From: Asterias rubens
Taxonomy: Eukaryota > Echinodermata > Asteroidea > Forcipulatida > Asteriidae
Direction of reading: 5' to 3'
Assembly: GCF_902459465.1 (NCBI RefSeq)
Contig: NC_047065.1
Coordinates: 6,196,309 to 6,260,308 of the forward strand
DNA: 64,000 nucleotides
Both the position numbers and the translations under genes were made by a program. Numbering within the stretch: position 1 is the first letter of the stretch; every line of letters begins with the position of its first letter. The notes beneath the pieces are model-generated. The model was not told where the DNA came from. It searched no databases and was given only the letters and a program-made list of their open reading frames with translations. This document shows positions 34,301-43,190 of the stretch, piece after piece.

Positions 34301-34990
34301 TAGCTTACCAGTTGGTTAAATAATCGAACAGATTTGCTGTTTGTTTGTTTGTTTTCTCCCTTTAATGTATAACACGAATCCATCACAGTTCATAATGAAC
34401 ATTATTCCTGTCATAAATCTATAAGAACTAAGAAAAGGTGATGCTTACCAAGTGAAGGAACCAAGTTCTCCCGATAGACTTTTTTTCGTCCAATACTCGA
34501 AAAACTCCTCTACAAGTTCACTTGGAAAGTCGGTTTCGAATGTTCTGAAGTTGATGGACGCTCGGTCTTGGTCAGTTACCCAATACAAACGGTCCTTGAT
34601 TGTTAGCCAGGTAACGTCATGCCCCCTCGCAGCCAACGCCCTTGCCGTTAGGCGTTGGATGTGGGTGTGACTGCCGTCCATTAAGCAATCGATGATCAGT
34701 ATGCGTCGGTTAATATGCCGGCCGCCGTGTTTTGAGCCCTCTCCACGGGCCGCGTTGGACCACACCTTGTGGTCCAGCGAATCGGAGATTTCACTGTCGA
34801 AGTTACCAACGGAAGGTTGGTAATAACTCTGCCTTGGAGGTTCACTCAAACCGCTTTGAATCGTCGGATTCATTGACTCATTTGTGTCCATGGTTGTTTC
34901 ATCATCATCAATACCTTGCCCGGAGCACAGGTATTTTGAAATCAGAAAAAGGAAAAGGACCAACAATCCAAAACGGGTTTTGTCTCCCAT
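25305..34990 (-). CDS. UDP-glucuronosyltransferase, GT1 family
   Basis: Five minus-strand exons join in phase: 34990-34449, 33962-33398, 27919-27697, 26754-26529 and 25581-25305 (610 aa). Donors are GTAAGC, GTAAAA, GTAAGT and GTAAGT. Residues 1-24 are a signal peptide. An extra Asp/Ser-rich segment (about 25-90) precedes the first Rossmann half. DGSH (105-108) holds the catalytic His; E228 sits where vertebrate UGTs have the dyad Asp. PSPLSYVP marks the acceptor half. The UGT signature runs from WISQQDLI (436-443) through [18 protein letters not shown] (452-469) to LFTDQ (475-479). One transmembrane helix (about 577-595) and a short Cys/Arg tail end the protein. UGTs conjugate sugars from UDP-sugar donors to small lipophiles in the ER lumen. 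Ordinary members are about 530 aa; the N-terminal insert explains the difference. Substrate and exact subfamily cannot be read. Confidence 0.92.
26022..26103 (-). repeat. SINE-B head (tRNA-Leu-like), antisense
   Basis: Reads on the minus strand as ATGGCCGAGCGGTTCGAGCA, an A-box-containing tRNA-Leu/Ser-like start, followed by an extended arm and GTGGGTTCGAATCC, a perfect B box. It lacks paired acceptor stems of a functional tRNA and matches the heads of SINEs at 49644, 58254 and 62165. Confidence 0.7.
26166..26298. mobile_element. Family 3 MITE nested in a family 1 copy
   Basis: Ends AAGACTTTGAGGCGCTAGG and GCGTCCTGAAAGTCTCCCAT, with inner GGCAGCAGA and TCTGCTGCC blocks. Flanking sequence on both sides is family 1. 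Confidence 0.7.
26855..27240. repeat. CCGGAATCC/GGGTC-rich dispersed repeat
   Basis: Repeated GACCCGGAATCC, ATTCCAGGT, CCGGGTCA and ACCGGAATTCCGG motifs appear in both orientations, as at 9300 and 23820. It lies in the UGT intron between exons 4 and 3 and ends at a poly-G run near 27233. Confidence 0.5.
27271..27616 (+). mobile_element. Family 1 MITE
   Basis: AAAGGCAGTGG start, AAGTGACGTAGTTTTCGAGA block, hairpin GGACCTCAAG / TGAGGTCTCC, and GTGTCCAGTGTCTTTAA end. Located just upstream of the UGT exon 3 donor region. Confidence 0.75.
27956..28470 (-). mobile_element. Family 1 MITE with nested family 3 element
   Basis: Starts TTAAAGACACTGGACAC and is interrupted after 15 bases by a family 3 copy (27974-28118). 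It then continues GGTAATTGTCAAAGATCAG to ATTATTTTGAGGAATAACCA. The right end is eroded. Confidence 0.75.
27974..28118. mobile_element. Family 3 MITE, intact nested copy
   Basis: Perfect ends ATGGGAGACTTT and AAGTCTCCCAT, with inner hairpin GCAGCAGACTTACCAG / CTGGTAAGTCTGCTGC and a loop of CATGCGCACATG. Confidence 0.8.
28690..28950. repeat. AAAGAGTG-rich inverted repeat cluster
   Basis: Multiple AAGAGTG and CACTCTTT motifs in both orientations, with two copies of GAGCCATAT followed by ACGGACAACTC. The segment can fold in several ways and is probably a relic of a palindromic element. Confidence 0.5.
28951..29840. other. UGT intron sequence, nothing recognised
   Basis: Lies in the long UGT intron between exons 3 and 2. 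Open frames near 29122-29590 overlap on both strands and have no recognisable domain. An ATGACGTCAC-type palindrome lies near 29068-29090. Confidence 0.4.
29871..32016 (+). mobile_element. Family 1 MITE interrupted by a LINE insertion
   Basis: The MITE runs from AGGCAGTGGACACTATTGG (from 29872) to GAAGACTGGTCTTTC at about 30211. It resumes at GTCTTTGACAATAATTATC (from 31977) and ends GTGTCCAGTGTCTTTAA. The 1.77 kb between is LINE-derived. The repeated GTCTTT at the break is a plausible target duplication. Confidence 0.75.
30211..31976. pseudogene. LINE copy with inverted 5' segment, RT broken
   Basis: On the minus strand, 31553-30344 encodes a CR1/L2/Jockey-type reverse transcriptase. Motifs are [27 protein letters not shown] and the catalytic FADD, then the LSWKPHVD and PKLWNSLN C-terminal motifs. 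It is broken by at least two frame changes and by a poly-C run at about 31295-31315. From 31559 to 31976 the sequence instead reads as a plus-strand LINE 3' end, finishing AATAAAGTGAATTGAATTGA plus A-run. Antisense 5' part, sense 3' part, A-tail and flanking GTCTTT repeats match a twin-primed insertion. It is dead: no endonuclease domain and no open frame through the RT. Confidence 0.75.
32283..33218. mobile_element. Long-TIR DNA element in UGT intron
   Basis: Outer ends ACCCTTCCCATGAAATAT and ATATTTCATGGGAAGGGT are inverted. Inside them GTAGTCTGGTTCCC pairs with GGGAACCAGACTAC, and TCAGGTATCACCCA pairs with TGGGTGATACCGGA. The interior has no transposase-like frame, so it is non-autonomous. 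It ends about 180 bp from UGT exon 2. Confidence 0.65.
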
Positions 34991-35778
34991 GGTTTCTTTT
35001 AGTGTGCTCTGATCTTTCTTGGCAATGAAAATAACTTAGTGCATGTTGTAGTGCACGTGGGAGTGCACGTTGGAGTTGGTTGGTTGCAGTTGGTTGCCTC
35101 CAAGTTACATGTAGAATTTGCCGCGTGTGCCAATAATCTACACCTACCGGTTGGCAAAAATGAGGGCTGATGATTGTGTGAAGCTTATACGCGTTTTCGG
35201 TTAACCTAGTCCACATCTCTATGGCGTTTTGGAAGAAACTATAAATATATTACAGTAAACTTGCGGGTACAGCCATGTGTAAACCTCTCCTTATTAAAAA
35301 TTCGGGCCCAATGGTTTCAGTTGGCATGTGAATATGATTTGCATATTTCATGGGAAAGGTTAAATACACGGCTTGAGGTATACTGTATTCTAATGGGGCT
35401 AGACAATTACGGCGAAGACGTTATCGTACTACCAGTAGAACTAACTAAACGATAATGTATAGGTTATTAAATTAAACTGCGCCAATAAAGTATCTAAACA
35501 CTTACAAATGGTCAGATATATCGGAACCTGAAACAGTATGCCAAAAAATAATTATTCATTTCGAGTCACCGTTAATTTCTGCACATTTTGACACATCTTG
35601 TGTTGCGCTACGATGTTGTTTGGTGGATTTACGGGCACTTGAGTGGCTTAAGGTCGAATTTCAAAAGTTGCAAAAGCCCCTTTAAAGCTATCTACTATCA
35701 TAATCTTCAAACTGTGTAAGTTTAATGTAAATCTGTTGACATTTTGTTTTTGTTAGGAAAAAGTACATAAAATACCCT
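34991..35778. other. UGT upstream region
   Basis: Presumed promoter side of UGT. A direct doublet GTGCACGTGGGAGTGCACGT lies near 35051-35070. Around 35257-35350 there is an ACTTGCGGGTACA-type repeat also seen near 60573. The end (35690-35770) is a fragment of the palindrome found at 24536. No exon is seen. Confidence 0.4.
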
Positions 35779-36142
35779 TTAAAGGCAGTGGACACTATGA
35801 ATTACTCAAAATACTTATCAGCATAAATCCTCACTTGTTAACCATTTAAAACATTGTTAGAAACGGCTTCCTCTGAAGTGACGTAGTTTTCGAGAAAGAA
35901 GTAATTTTCCACTAATTTGATTTCGAGACCTCAAGTTTAGAATTTGAGGTATTGATTTCGAGATCTCAAATTCTAAATCTGGGGTTTCGAAATCAAACTT
36001 GTAGAAAGCTACTTCTTTCTCGAAAACTACTCCACTTCAGAGGGAGCCGTTTCTCACAATGTTTTATACTACCAACCTCTCCCCATTACTCGTTACCAAG
36101 TAAGGTTTTTTGAGTAATTACCAATAGTGTCCACTGCCTTTA
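35779..36142. mobile_element. Family 1 MITE, inverted dimer of the left half
   Basis: Both ends are the left-end type: TTAAAGGCAGTGGACACTAT and ATAGTGTCCACTGCCTTTAA. Both arms carry the AGAAACGGC / GAGGGAGCCGTTTCTCACAA and TTTTCGAGAAAGAAGTA / TACTTCTTTCTCGAAAA blocks. The CTCGCAACTTCG right-half block is absent, giving a near-perfect 364-bp palindrome. Confidence 0.8.
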
Positions 36143-36329
36143 ACCTGATCGCCAAAACTCGGGCGAAATGTTCACGCCGGAAGAATGGTCACTAATAGGA
36201 ACACGCAATCTAATAATAAGCGAAACTATGGCTAATATTTAATTTGTTGGGGATAACAGGTGGAACCGTTTTCCATAACTGTAGCACTTCGAAGTGAATT
36301 AATGTTTCTCAATATGCATAATATGAGAA

Positions 36330-36425
36330 GCATTTTTCCATGTTCAGCGCCCTAGAGCATGTTTACATGATTAGGGCGCTATACAAGTTTTGGTATTATT
36401 ATTATTTTATTATTAAGCGTTACCG
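36330..36425 (+). repeat. LINE/SINE 3' tail fragment
   Basis: GGGCGCTATACAAG followed by a (TATTAT)n end, as found at the ends of retroposons near 18430 and 43560. Confidence 0.45.
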
Positions 36426-36505
36426 CGGTCGCTCCTTACACTCAATTTGTTTGGGGATGCTTCTCAAGATGCGTCATCCTATCCAAGGCTGTTTTAATTT
36501 AAACC

Positions 36506-36730
36506 ACGTAGGTTTCAAACGCTTTTCAAAGACCAACTCGACCAACTCGTACTTTAACCACGTAGGTTTGGAACGCTTTACAAAGACCAACTCGTCCGAT
36601 CCAAGGCAACGTGTTCCTTTAATATCCTGGAAGCCGACACGCCTCATCAGCTCTCAAACTGAATTAAATTGATGTAATCCTGCCAGTATGTTTCTGCATC
36701 CTATGTATCAGTGCACTGTGTCTGAAAACT
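36506..36730 (+). repeat. 225-bp direct duplication, copy 1
   Basis: Carries a family 2 right end with a doubled CAAAGACCAACTCG motif plus about 110 bases of other sequence (GGAAGCCGACACGCCTCATC ... GTATGTTTCTGCATCC). The same block, with few changes, is at 37049-37276. Confidence 0.75.
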
Positions 36731-37163
36731 TTAAAGGAACACGTTGCCTTGGATCAGTCGAGTTGGTCTTTGAAAAGCGTTCTGTAACCGTTTGTTATAA
36801 AATGCATATTAGTAGAAAGATGTTGTAAAAGTAGAATACAATGATCTACACAAATATGCCTCGAAATTGTGTGGTTTTCTTTTTACCTCGTCGACAAACA
36901 CGGTCGGCCATTTATGGGAGTCAAATTGTTGATTCCCATAAATGGCCGACCGGGTTAGTTCGCGACGTAAAAGGAAAGCCGTGCAATTTTGAGTGATACT
37001 TGTGTGGATCATTATATTCTACTTTTCAACCATATATATTTTATAACGTAGGTTTCAAACGCTTTTCAAAGACCAACTCGACCAACTCGTACTTCTTACC
37101 ACGTAGGTTTGGAACGCTTTACAAAGACCAACTCGTCCGATCCAAGGCAACGTGTTTCTTGAA
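36731..37163. mobile_element. Family 2 palindromic MITE with rearranged right end
   Basis: TTAAAGGAACACGTTGCCTTGG start, central arms GGCCATTTATGGGAGTCAAA and TTGATTCCCATAAATGGCC, and a right end that contains the duplicated CGTAGGTTT/CAAAGACCAACTCG block instead of the usual single copy. Confidence 0.75.
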
Positions 37164-37276
37164 TATCCCGGAAGCCGACACGCCTCATCAGCTCTCAAAC
37201 TGAATTAAATTGATGTAATACTGCCAGTATGTTTCTGCATCCTTTGTACCAGTGCACTGTGTCTGAAAGCTTTAAA
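37049..37276 (+). repeat. 225-bp direct duplication, copy 2
   Basis: Matches 36506-36730 in order and orientation, including unique sequence outside family 2, so it is a local duplication and not a second transposition. Confidence 0.75.
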
Positions 37277-37345
37277 ACGTTGAAAACTGGCAGTATTTAT
37301 GACGCCTTATTTCTGCAGGTAGACAACAATCAAACTATATTAGGT

Positions 37346-37742
37346 TCAAAAGGCACTGTGCACTTTTACTTTGGTAATTGTCAAAGACCAGTATTCACAC
37401 TTGGTGTATCCCAACATGTGCATAAAATAACAAGTCTGTGAAAATTGTGACTCAATGTTGGTCATCGAAGATCCAATAGAACAGTAAAAGAAAAATCATC
37501 CTAGTTTTTTAGTTGAACAAATTTGTGTGCTTTCATGTGCCTAGAAATGGCTTCAGGCCTGTTCAGATTAAAATATTATTTGGGTTACAATTGTTCTCTT
37601 TCTCAAAACTACGTTACTTCAGAGGGAGCCGTTTCACACAATGTGTATAATTACCAACAGCTCTCCATTATAAGATTTTATACGTAAGATTTTGTGCTAA
37701 CAATTATTTTGAATAATTACCAACATTCTCCAGAGCATTTAA
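37346..37742 (-). mobile_element. Family 1 MITE, diverged
   Basis: Retains AAAGGCACTGTGCAC, GGTAATTGTCAAAGACCAGT, TTCAGAGGGAGCCGTTTCA and TTATTTTGAATAATTACCAA, but the central hairpin is lost. Confidence 0.55.
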
Positions 37743-37973
37743 ATGGATTTGTGCTCGTTTTGCTAATTCGATTAAGCAAATCTTATGTTATGGAATTGTG
37801 TCCAAGGAGGCCCTATGTCAGTTATTCAAAAGGAAATTTTCCCAGCGGAAATTCGGACTAGGGTTTCACAACACCAAGCTTTAAAAATGTATTGGTTCGG
37901 GTTAAACATGATCAACTTGGTATCCCATTTCAATTTGTCATAACTAAATACTGAGGCGTAGTCATACGTTAGT

Positions 37974-38360
37974 TTAAAGACACTGGACACTATTGGTAAT
38001 TGTCAAAGACCAGTCTTCTCACTAAGTGAGTCTCAACATATGCATAAAATAACAAACCTGTGAAAAGTTGAGCTCAAATGGTAGTCGAAGTTGCGAGATA
38101 ATAATGGAAAAAAAAAACCACCCTTGTCACACGAAGTTGTGTGCTTTCAGATGCTTGATTTCGAGACCCTCAAATTCTAAGTCCGAGGTCTCGAAATCAA
38201 ATTCATGGAAAATTACTTCTTTCTCGAAAACTACGTCACTTCAGAGGGCTAGGGAGCTGTGTGTTATACTTTCAACCTCTCACCCATTGCTCGTTACCAA
38301 GTAAGGTTTTATGCCAGTTATTATTGTGAGTAACTGGCAGTAGTGTCCAGTGCCTTTATA
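37974..38360 (-). mobile_element. Family 1 MITE
   Basis: TTAAAGACACTGGACACTAT start, intact central hairpin TTTCGAGACC / GGTCTCGAAA, and TAGTGTCCAGTGCCTTTA end. Confidence 0.75.
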
Positions 38361-38639
38361 TGCAAGTTTAAGTCAAACTAACTGTAATCAAACTTTTTCA
38401 TAAGACTCTTCTATTGATGAAAATGTAAATAGTTTTTACTAATCTATACTCAACTAGGCCTAGTTCAACTTCAAAATTACTGAAGAGGATAACATAATGT
38501 GCAACATTTCCGAAAACATTTACCAACAAACAATTACTTGTGGTTGCAAACTGATCAAAACATCGTTGCAAGCACTGTAACATATAATGCTCATGTTTTT
38601 ATTTAATTTTTATGTATGTTAAATTTTACGTTTTTACGT

Positions 38640-38960
38640 CTATTAAATATTTGGTATCCTTAGTTTATTAGCACACATGCAAAAAGAATGTTACGTTTTT
38701 AAACGTGCATGAACTAAAGTAACAATACGTTTCAACGTATGTATGAATTTAACAATACGTTTTTAAACATACAAGTGTTAACGTAATAAAACGTTTTTAA
38801 ATGTACCCGTATTAACGCAACACTAGATTTTTAAACGTACATGTGCTTCCAAATATTACGTTTTAAACGTACATGTATTGATTAACGTAATTGTTACGCT
38901 TTTAAACGTTCACGTATTAACGTAATAATTATTAACGTAATAATACGTTTATAACGGTAT
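38640..38960. repeat. AT-rich tandem array (ACGTTTTTAAACGT units)
   Basis: About eight loosely periodic units of roughly 33-42 bp combine TACGTTTTTAAACGTACATG and TATTAACGTAATAA. Units are diverged, and each holds a self-complementary TTTAAA or ACGT core. Confidence 0.7.
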
Positions 38961-39726
38961 CAGCCGCTGAGCTTTTTGAGATTTCATTTCACTGAAATGC
39001 GATCACTTCGGTAAGGAAGTTCAAACTTTAACAAATACAAACAATGAGTGCTACAAATGATCGATTCATACATGTCTATTTAATGGCTGCTTTCAACGTG
39101 ATACATACATTACTAAAATATCATTGCTCCAAAAATATGTTAATTCTTATATTTGCATACAAATCATATTATATAAATTCAATACAACCGAAAGAAATAT
39201 CTTTTATGTACAGTTATTGCACCCTTTAAATAGAAAAAAACTTGAAACAGTCTATGAGGAAAGAGCAGTATGAAAATCAAAGTGGCAGAATAGCGCCCTC
39301 TATTGATAATATGCTCTCCAAGGAAATCACCTAATATTTTTTTATGCTGAAGACACGTTAGAGTTTATGTTAACTCATGTTGGAGTGCCATCCCTCCCAA
39401 CAAAACTGATGTCCGTCCTCCATTGGGTTCCCCCATTTTAAATCTTGTTTTCTTTTGTTAGACTAAACATTACCAGAATCGAATGTTACAGCTATAATCT
39501 TTGATGTGACAATTTAAATGAAAAGGGGCTTGAATAAGAGAAAAGAAACGGAAACACATTTAAAATTGGCCAAAGCCCCCTCTCTAAAAAATTAAATAAA
39601 AAATGGTGCAACCCCCTGTGCCTCCCCAAATTTACCCTCAATAATTCGGTGCTGGTTGTTGATGTCATTCGGGTTGCTAAAAATTAAAATTTGTTCTTCA
39701 AAAATAAAATCCTAATAATTCTGTAT
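38961..39726. other. Intergenic between UGT and ENTR1, nothing recognised
   Basis: No recognisable domain in the short open frames and no repeat family identified. Confidence 0.4.
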
Positions 39727-40125
39727 TTTTGGAGAGGGAAGTGACCTTGAGAGGGAAGTGACCTTGAGAAGGAAATGGCCAGAAAGGCAAGTGACCATGG
39801 GAGAGGGAAAGGACCTTAGGTGGCAGTGATCATTGCAGAGGGGAGTGACCTTAGAGAGGGAAGTGACCTTGGAGAGGGGAGTGACCTTGGTGAGGGGAGC
39901 GACCTTGGTGAGGGGAGCGACCTTAGAGAGCAAAGTAACCTTGGAGAGGGGAGTGACCTTAGAGAGGGAAGTGACCTTGAAAAGGTAAGTGACCTTTGAG
40001 AGGAAAGTGATCTTAAGAAAGGGAAATGACCCTAAAAAGGAAAGTGACATTTGGAGAGGTAAGCGACCTTACAGAGAAATGTGACCTTTGGAAAGGGAAG
40101 TGTCCTTGGAGAGCAAAGTGACCTT
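39727..40125. repeat. 19-20 bp minisatellite (GAGAGGGAAGTGACCTTGGA)
   Basis: About 20 degenerate tandem units. The minus strand stays open for 112 codons as LSKVTP-type repeats because the unit length drifts around 18-21 bases. This is array periodicity, not a gene. Confidence 0.85.
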
Positions 40126-40490
40126 GTTAGTTGTATTTCAAAATTGTAATTAAATTATAATGGAAGATCATAGAAGAACAATGACATTACGAATGTAAAC
40201 TTCAAAAGTATAATATGATATAATTATTAATTTATCTATGTAATACTGTTTCAATACAAATATTAAAATCATTGCTGGTAAATTAGTGTATTTTGTGCCA
40301 GAAATACGTTTGTATCAGCAAAACATCAGTCTTCTCAGTTTACATTAATTGTTTCTTAGCAACAAGTTTGATTGGCAAGAATGATTTCATGTCAAATGTT
40401 GGTTAAGTCAGATCTTTCAAAAGTACATTTTTGTTGCCTCTTTGTTGCCTCTTTGCCTTGTTGCCTCAACCTTGGCTACCTTTTTTTAAT

Positions 40491-40560
40491 ATAGTTTATA
40501 TCAAAATGTGACCATACAAGATCTTATAGTTTATATCAAAATGTGACCATACAAGATCTT
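40491..40560 (+). repeat. Perfect 35-bp tandem duplication
   Basis: The unit from ATAGTTTATA to AAGATCTT occurs twice without change, indicating a recent event. Confidence 0.9.
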
Positions 40561-41125
40561 GAACAAACCAGAGCACTTCTGAATAGGGTGGTCCAGCCTA
40601 CACATTATGTGTTCCCTTCGTTCAATCACTTCTGTTTTTTAGACAACTACCGTTTTAGAAAAATATAATCAGCCCGAAACCATTAGAACGGGATTCCTGA
40701 CTGTGTTCACTTTTATCACGATGTCACCATCTTGGTCGTGTTCACTATTTCCAACAACAGTAATGAATGCTAACATTCATTGCGCATGGCACCAGACTAA
40801 TATGATGTCCAGCCTCAGTTTGGTTACATTGAGAACAAACTCTACCAGGCAAGTAGATACACTCATGGTGTTACCGCAAACCAAACATATATTGATACCT
40901 CACCATGATTCAAATCCTATATACACCTACATATATACCCCTCAAAACTCCTTTCAAGAATTCCTGGGATTCTAAGAACACAATGAAGGCACACCAGGAG
41001 CGAATACCCCATCACATATCCAGCACCAAATGAAATTGGGAAAAAAATAATAGAAAAGGACTATCTTTGTTCCCCAAACACAAAGGTCTTCTGCTTTTAG
41101 GACGAACAAGTGAAAAAGGTTAAAT

Positions 41126-41316
41126 AACAGATGTTAAATTTGCATCAGGGATAAAGAATATTATTTTTTTTGTTTTTCCATATACTGATGTGTTTTAGCA
41201 CTGTATACTCAGTACTTTCCAGAGTCCTGTGACAAAAGTATCAAAGGCATATTGCTTGGGTGGGATTCAAACCTATGACCCTTGCAATTCTAGAGCAGAG
41301 TCTTACCAACTAGAAA
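41126..41316 (-). repeat. SINE-A (tRNA-derived), diverged copy
   Basis: Read on the minus strand it starts with CTAGTTGGTAAGACTC (A-box region) and GGTTTGAATCCCACC (B box with one change). It continues to the tail CCCTGATGCAAATTTAACAT. It is the same family as 52621-52790. Confidence 0.65.
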
Positions 41317-41387
41317 AAAAGGTTAGTAGGATTTGAAACTTTGCATGGTGAAAATACGATATGGAAAGGTTTGTGGTAACACTATGT

Positions 41388-42240
41388 AATGTTATAACAC
41401 ACCTCTTGCTTGTTCTGTATTCTGGTTGGCTGAAACACTGTCACGTGGGATGAACTAATATACACATATTGACTGGCACCGAGGTAATACGTCTATTCCC
41501 ACGAGGGACTTTGAGTGACCAGAAGAGCGACCTATTTCCCGATGCTGAAGGGCGAGGGAAATAGGCCCTCTTCTGGTCACTCACAGGCCCGAGGGGGAAT
41601 AGACGTACACAAGTTACCGAATTATGCCAGTCAATATGTATTTTGTAACACAGCTCGGTCTTAAATGTCAAATAAGAACAGAAAAGGGAGTTTTGTAGTT
41701 GTTGTTCACGGTTCAAGCCAAGAGAGGGCACTGTTACCGCGGGCACTATATTCAAAGACTATTGCCCGCTCTGGTACTATTCCCGCAAAACACTAGCCTA
41801 TATTAGTTCATCCAACGTGACCGTGTTTCAGCCAACCAGAATACAGAACGAGCAAGAGGTGTGTTATAATATAGTCTAGTGATCGCGCGCGCGTGTTTTG
41901 CGGGAACTAGTACCTGAGGGGGCACAAGTCTTTGAAAATAGTGCCCGGCTACAGCGCCCTCTCTTGACTTGAACGTGAACTGTAACTACAAAACTTCCTT
42001 TCTATTCCAGAGGTCTGTTCTTATTTGACATTTAAGACCGAGCTGTGTTTATAAAACACATATTGACTGGCAAAATCTGGTAACTAGTGTACGTCTATTC
42101 CCCCTCGGGCCTGTGAGTGACCAGAAGAGGGGCCTGTTTCCCTCGGCCTCGGGGAAATAGGCCCCTCTTTTGGTCACTCAAAAGTCCCTCTGTGGAATAG
42201 ACGTACACTAGTTACCTAATTGCCAGTCAATATGTGTATA
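41388..42240. mobile_element. Compound palindromic element
   Basis: Two near-identical palindromic modules, 41460-41645 and 42058-42240, each start TATTGACTGGCA, end TGCCAGTCAATATG and have GACGTCTATTCC-type inner arms. Between them, 41646-41815 and 41883-42057 are long inverted copies (CACAGCTCGGTCTTAAATGT and its mirror). A third inverted pair, 41388-41447 and 41821-41880, shares ATAACACACCTCTTGC. The interior has no transposase-like frame. Confidence 0.75.
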
Positions 42241-43190
42241 ATAATCAATGAATGAGTTGGGGTGGTTCTAAAAAGAACCGTTGGTTTCAACGTGACATTT
42301 CAAACAGTATGCTCTGAAAGGTCATAGATTGAGGGGGCTGTTGTTGGAAGAAACTGAATGTGATTGTTGAAAAAAAGAAAAAAGAAAAACAAAAAAAGTT
42401 CTACATGCCATGGAACAAATAGGAAGTAGGAACACATAACTTGGAATGCTCTTAAAAACTACTTCAATGAAAACAAAAGTGTATGTTCAATGTAGATTTC
42501 CTTCTTTAAAATTATTTTCTTGTTATAAAAAATCCACGAAAGAATAAAGAAATAGAGAATAAGCCATTTGCAAGTGAAATGTGAATGGTTATAGTGGTTA
42601 GGAGCAAGTTCCATCTAGTTGACTATTGTCGACCATTGAGCAATCTAGCCTGTTACCCAGGATGTATGTCTTGGATTGGTAACCATGGACCGTTGACAAA
42701 ATGGTCACTGATCGAACTGGCCCCACGGTTTTTACAGACAACCTCCAGATTGGCAAAGCCTGGGCTTAAATTAAAAAAACACTATGATGCATCCTAAGAT
42801 GTCATTTATACACTATATAGTGATTTGTATCGTGACATCACACTTTGCTGGGCAATTCGAATGATACACAGCTGAAGATCAATCTTAGCCCTTTGATGAA
42901 TTGATCCCACATGCAGTTTTGATCCCACGTACCATCCACATTTATTCAGAGTTGTGTATTGGTGTTTGCCGTGTCTTACGGAATTTATGCAATACCTTGC
43001 CACAAACCATGTGATGTAGCAACACCGACTTCAATCGAACAAAGTCTCGGAAATTTAAAATTATGCGATCACTTGTGACTGAGCAAGTCAGGGAACCAGA
43101 CTCGCAAATGGTGTATTGTAACAGTACCCCCGTCCCAAGTTCTCTGTTCTACTCCTGCATCTATCATTTCAATACAAAGTGTGCCAGTCC
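42241..43190. other. Intergenic, nothing recognised
   Basis: Short open frames only. A G/C-poor stretch with A-runs lies near 42370-42400. Confidence 0.4.

Noticed and set aside
39712-40050. 112-codon minus-strand frame of LSKVTP repeats
   Set aside because: It is a reading of the 19-20 bp minisatellite, with no conserved domain and no splice context.
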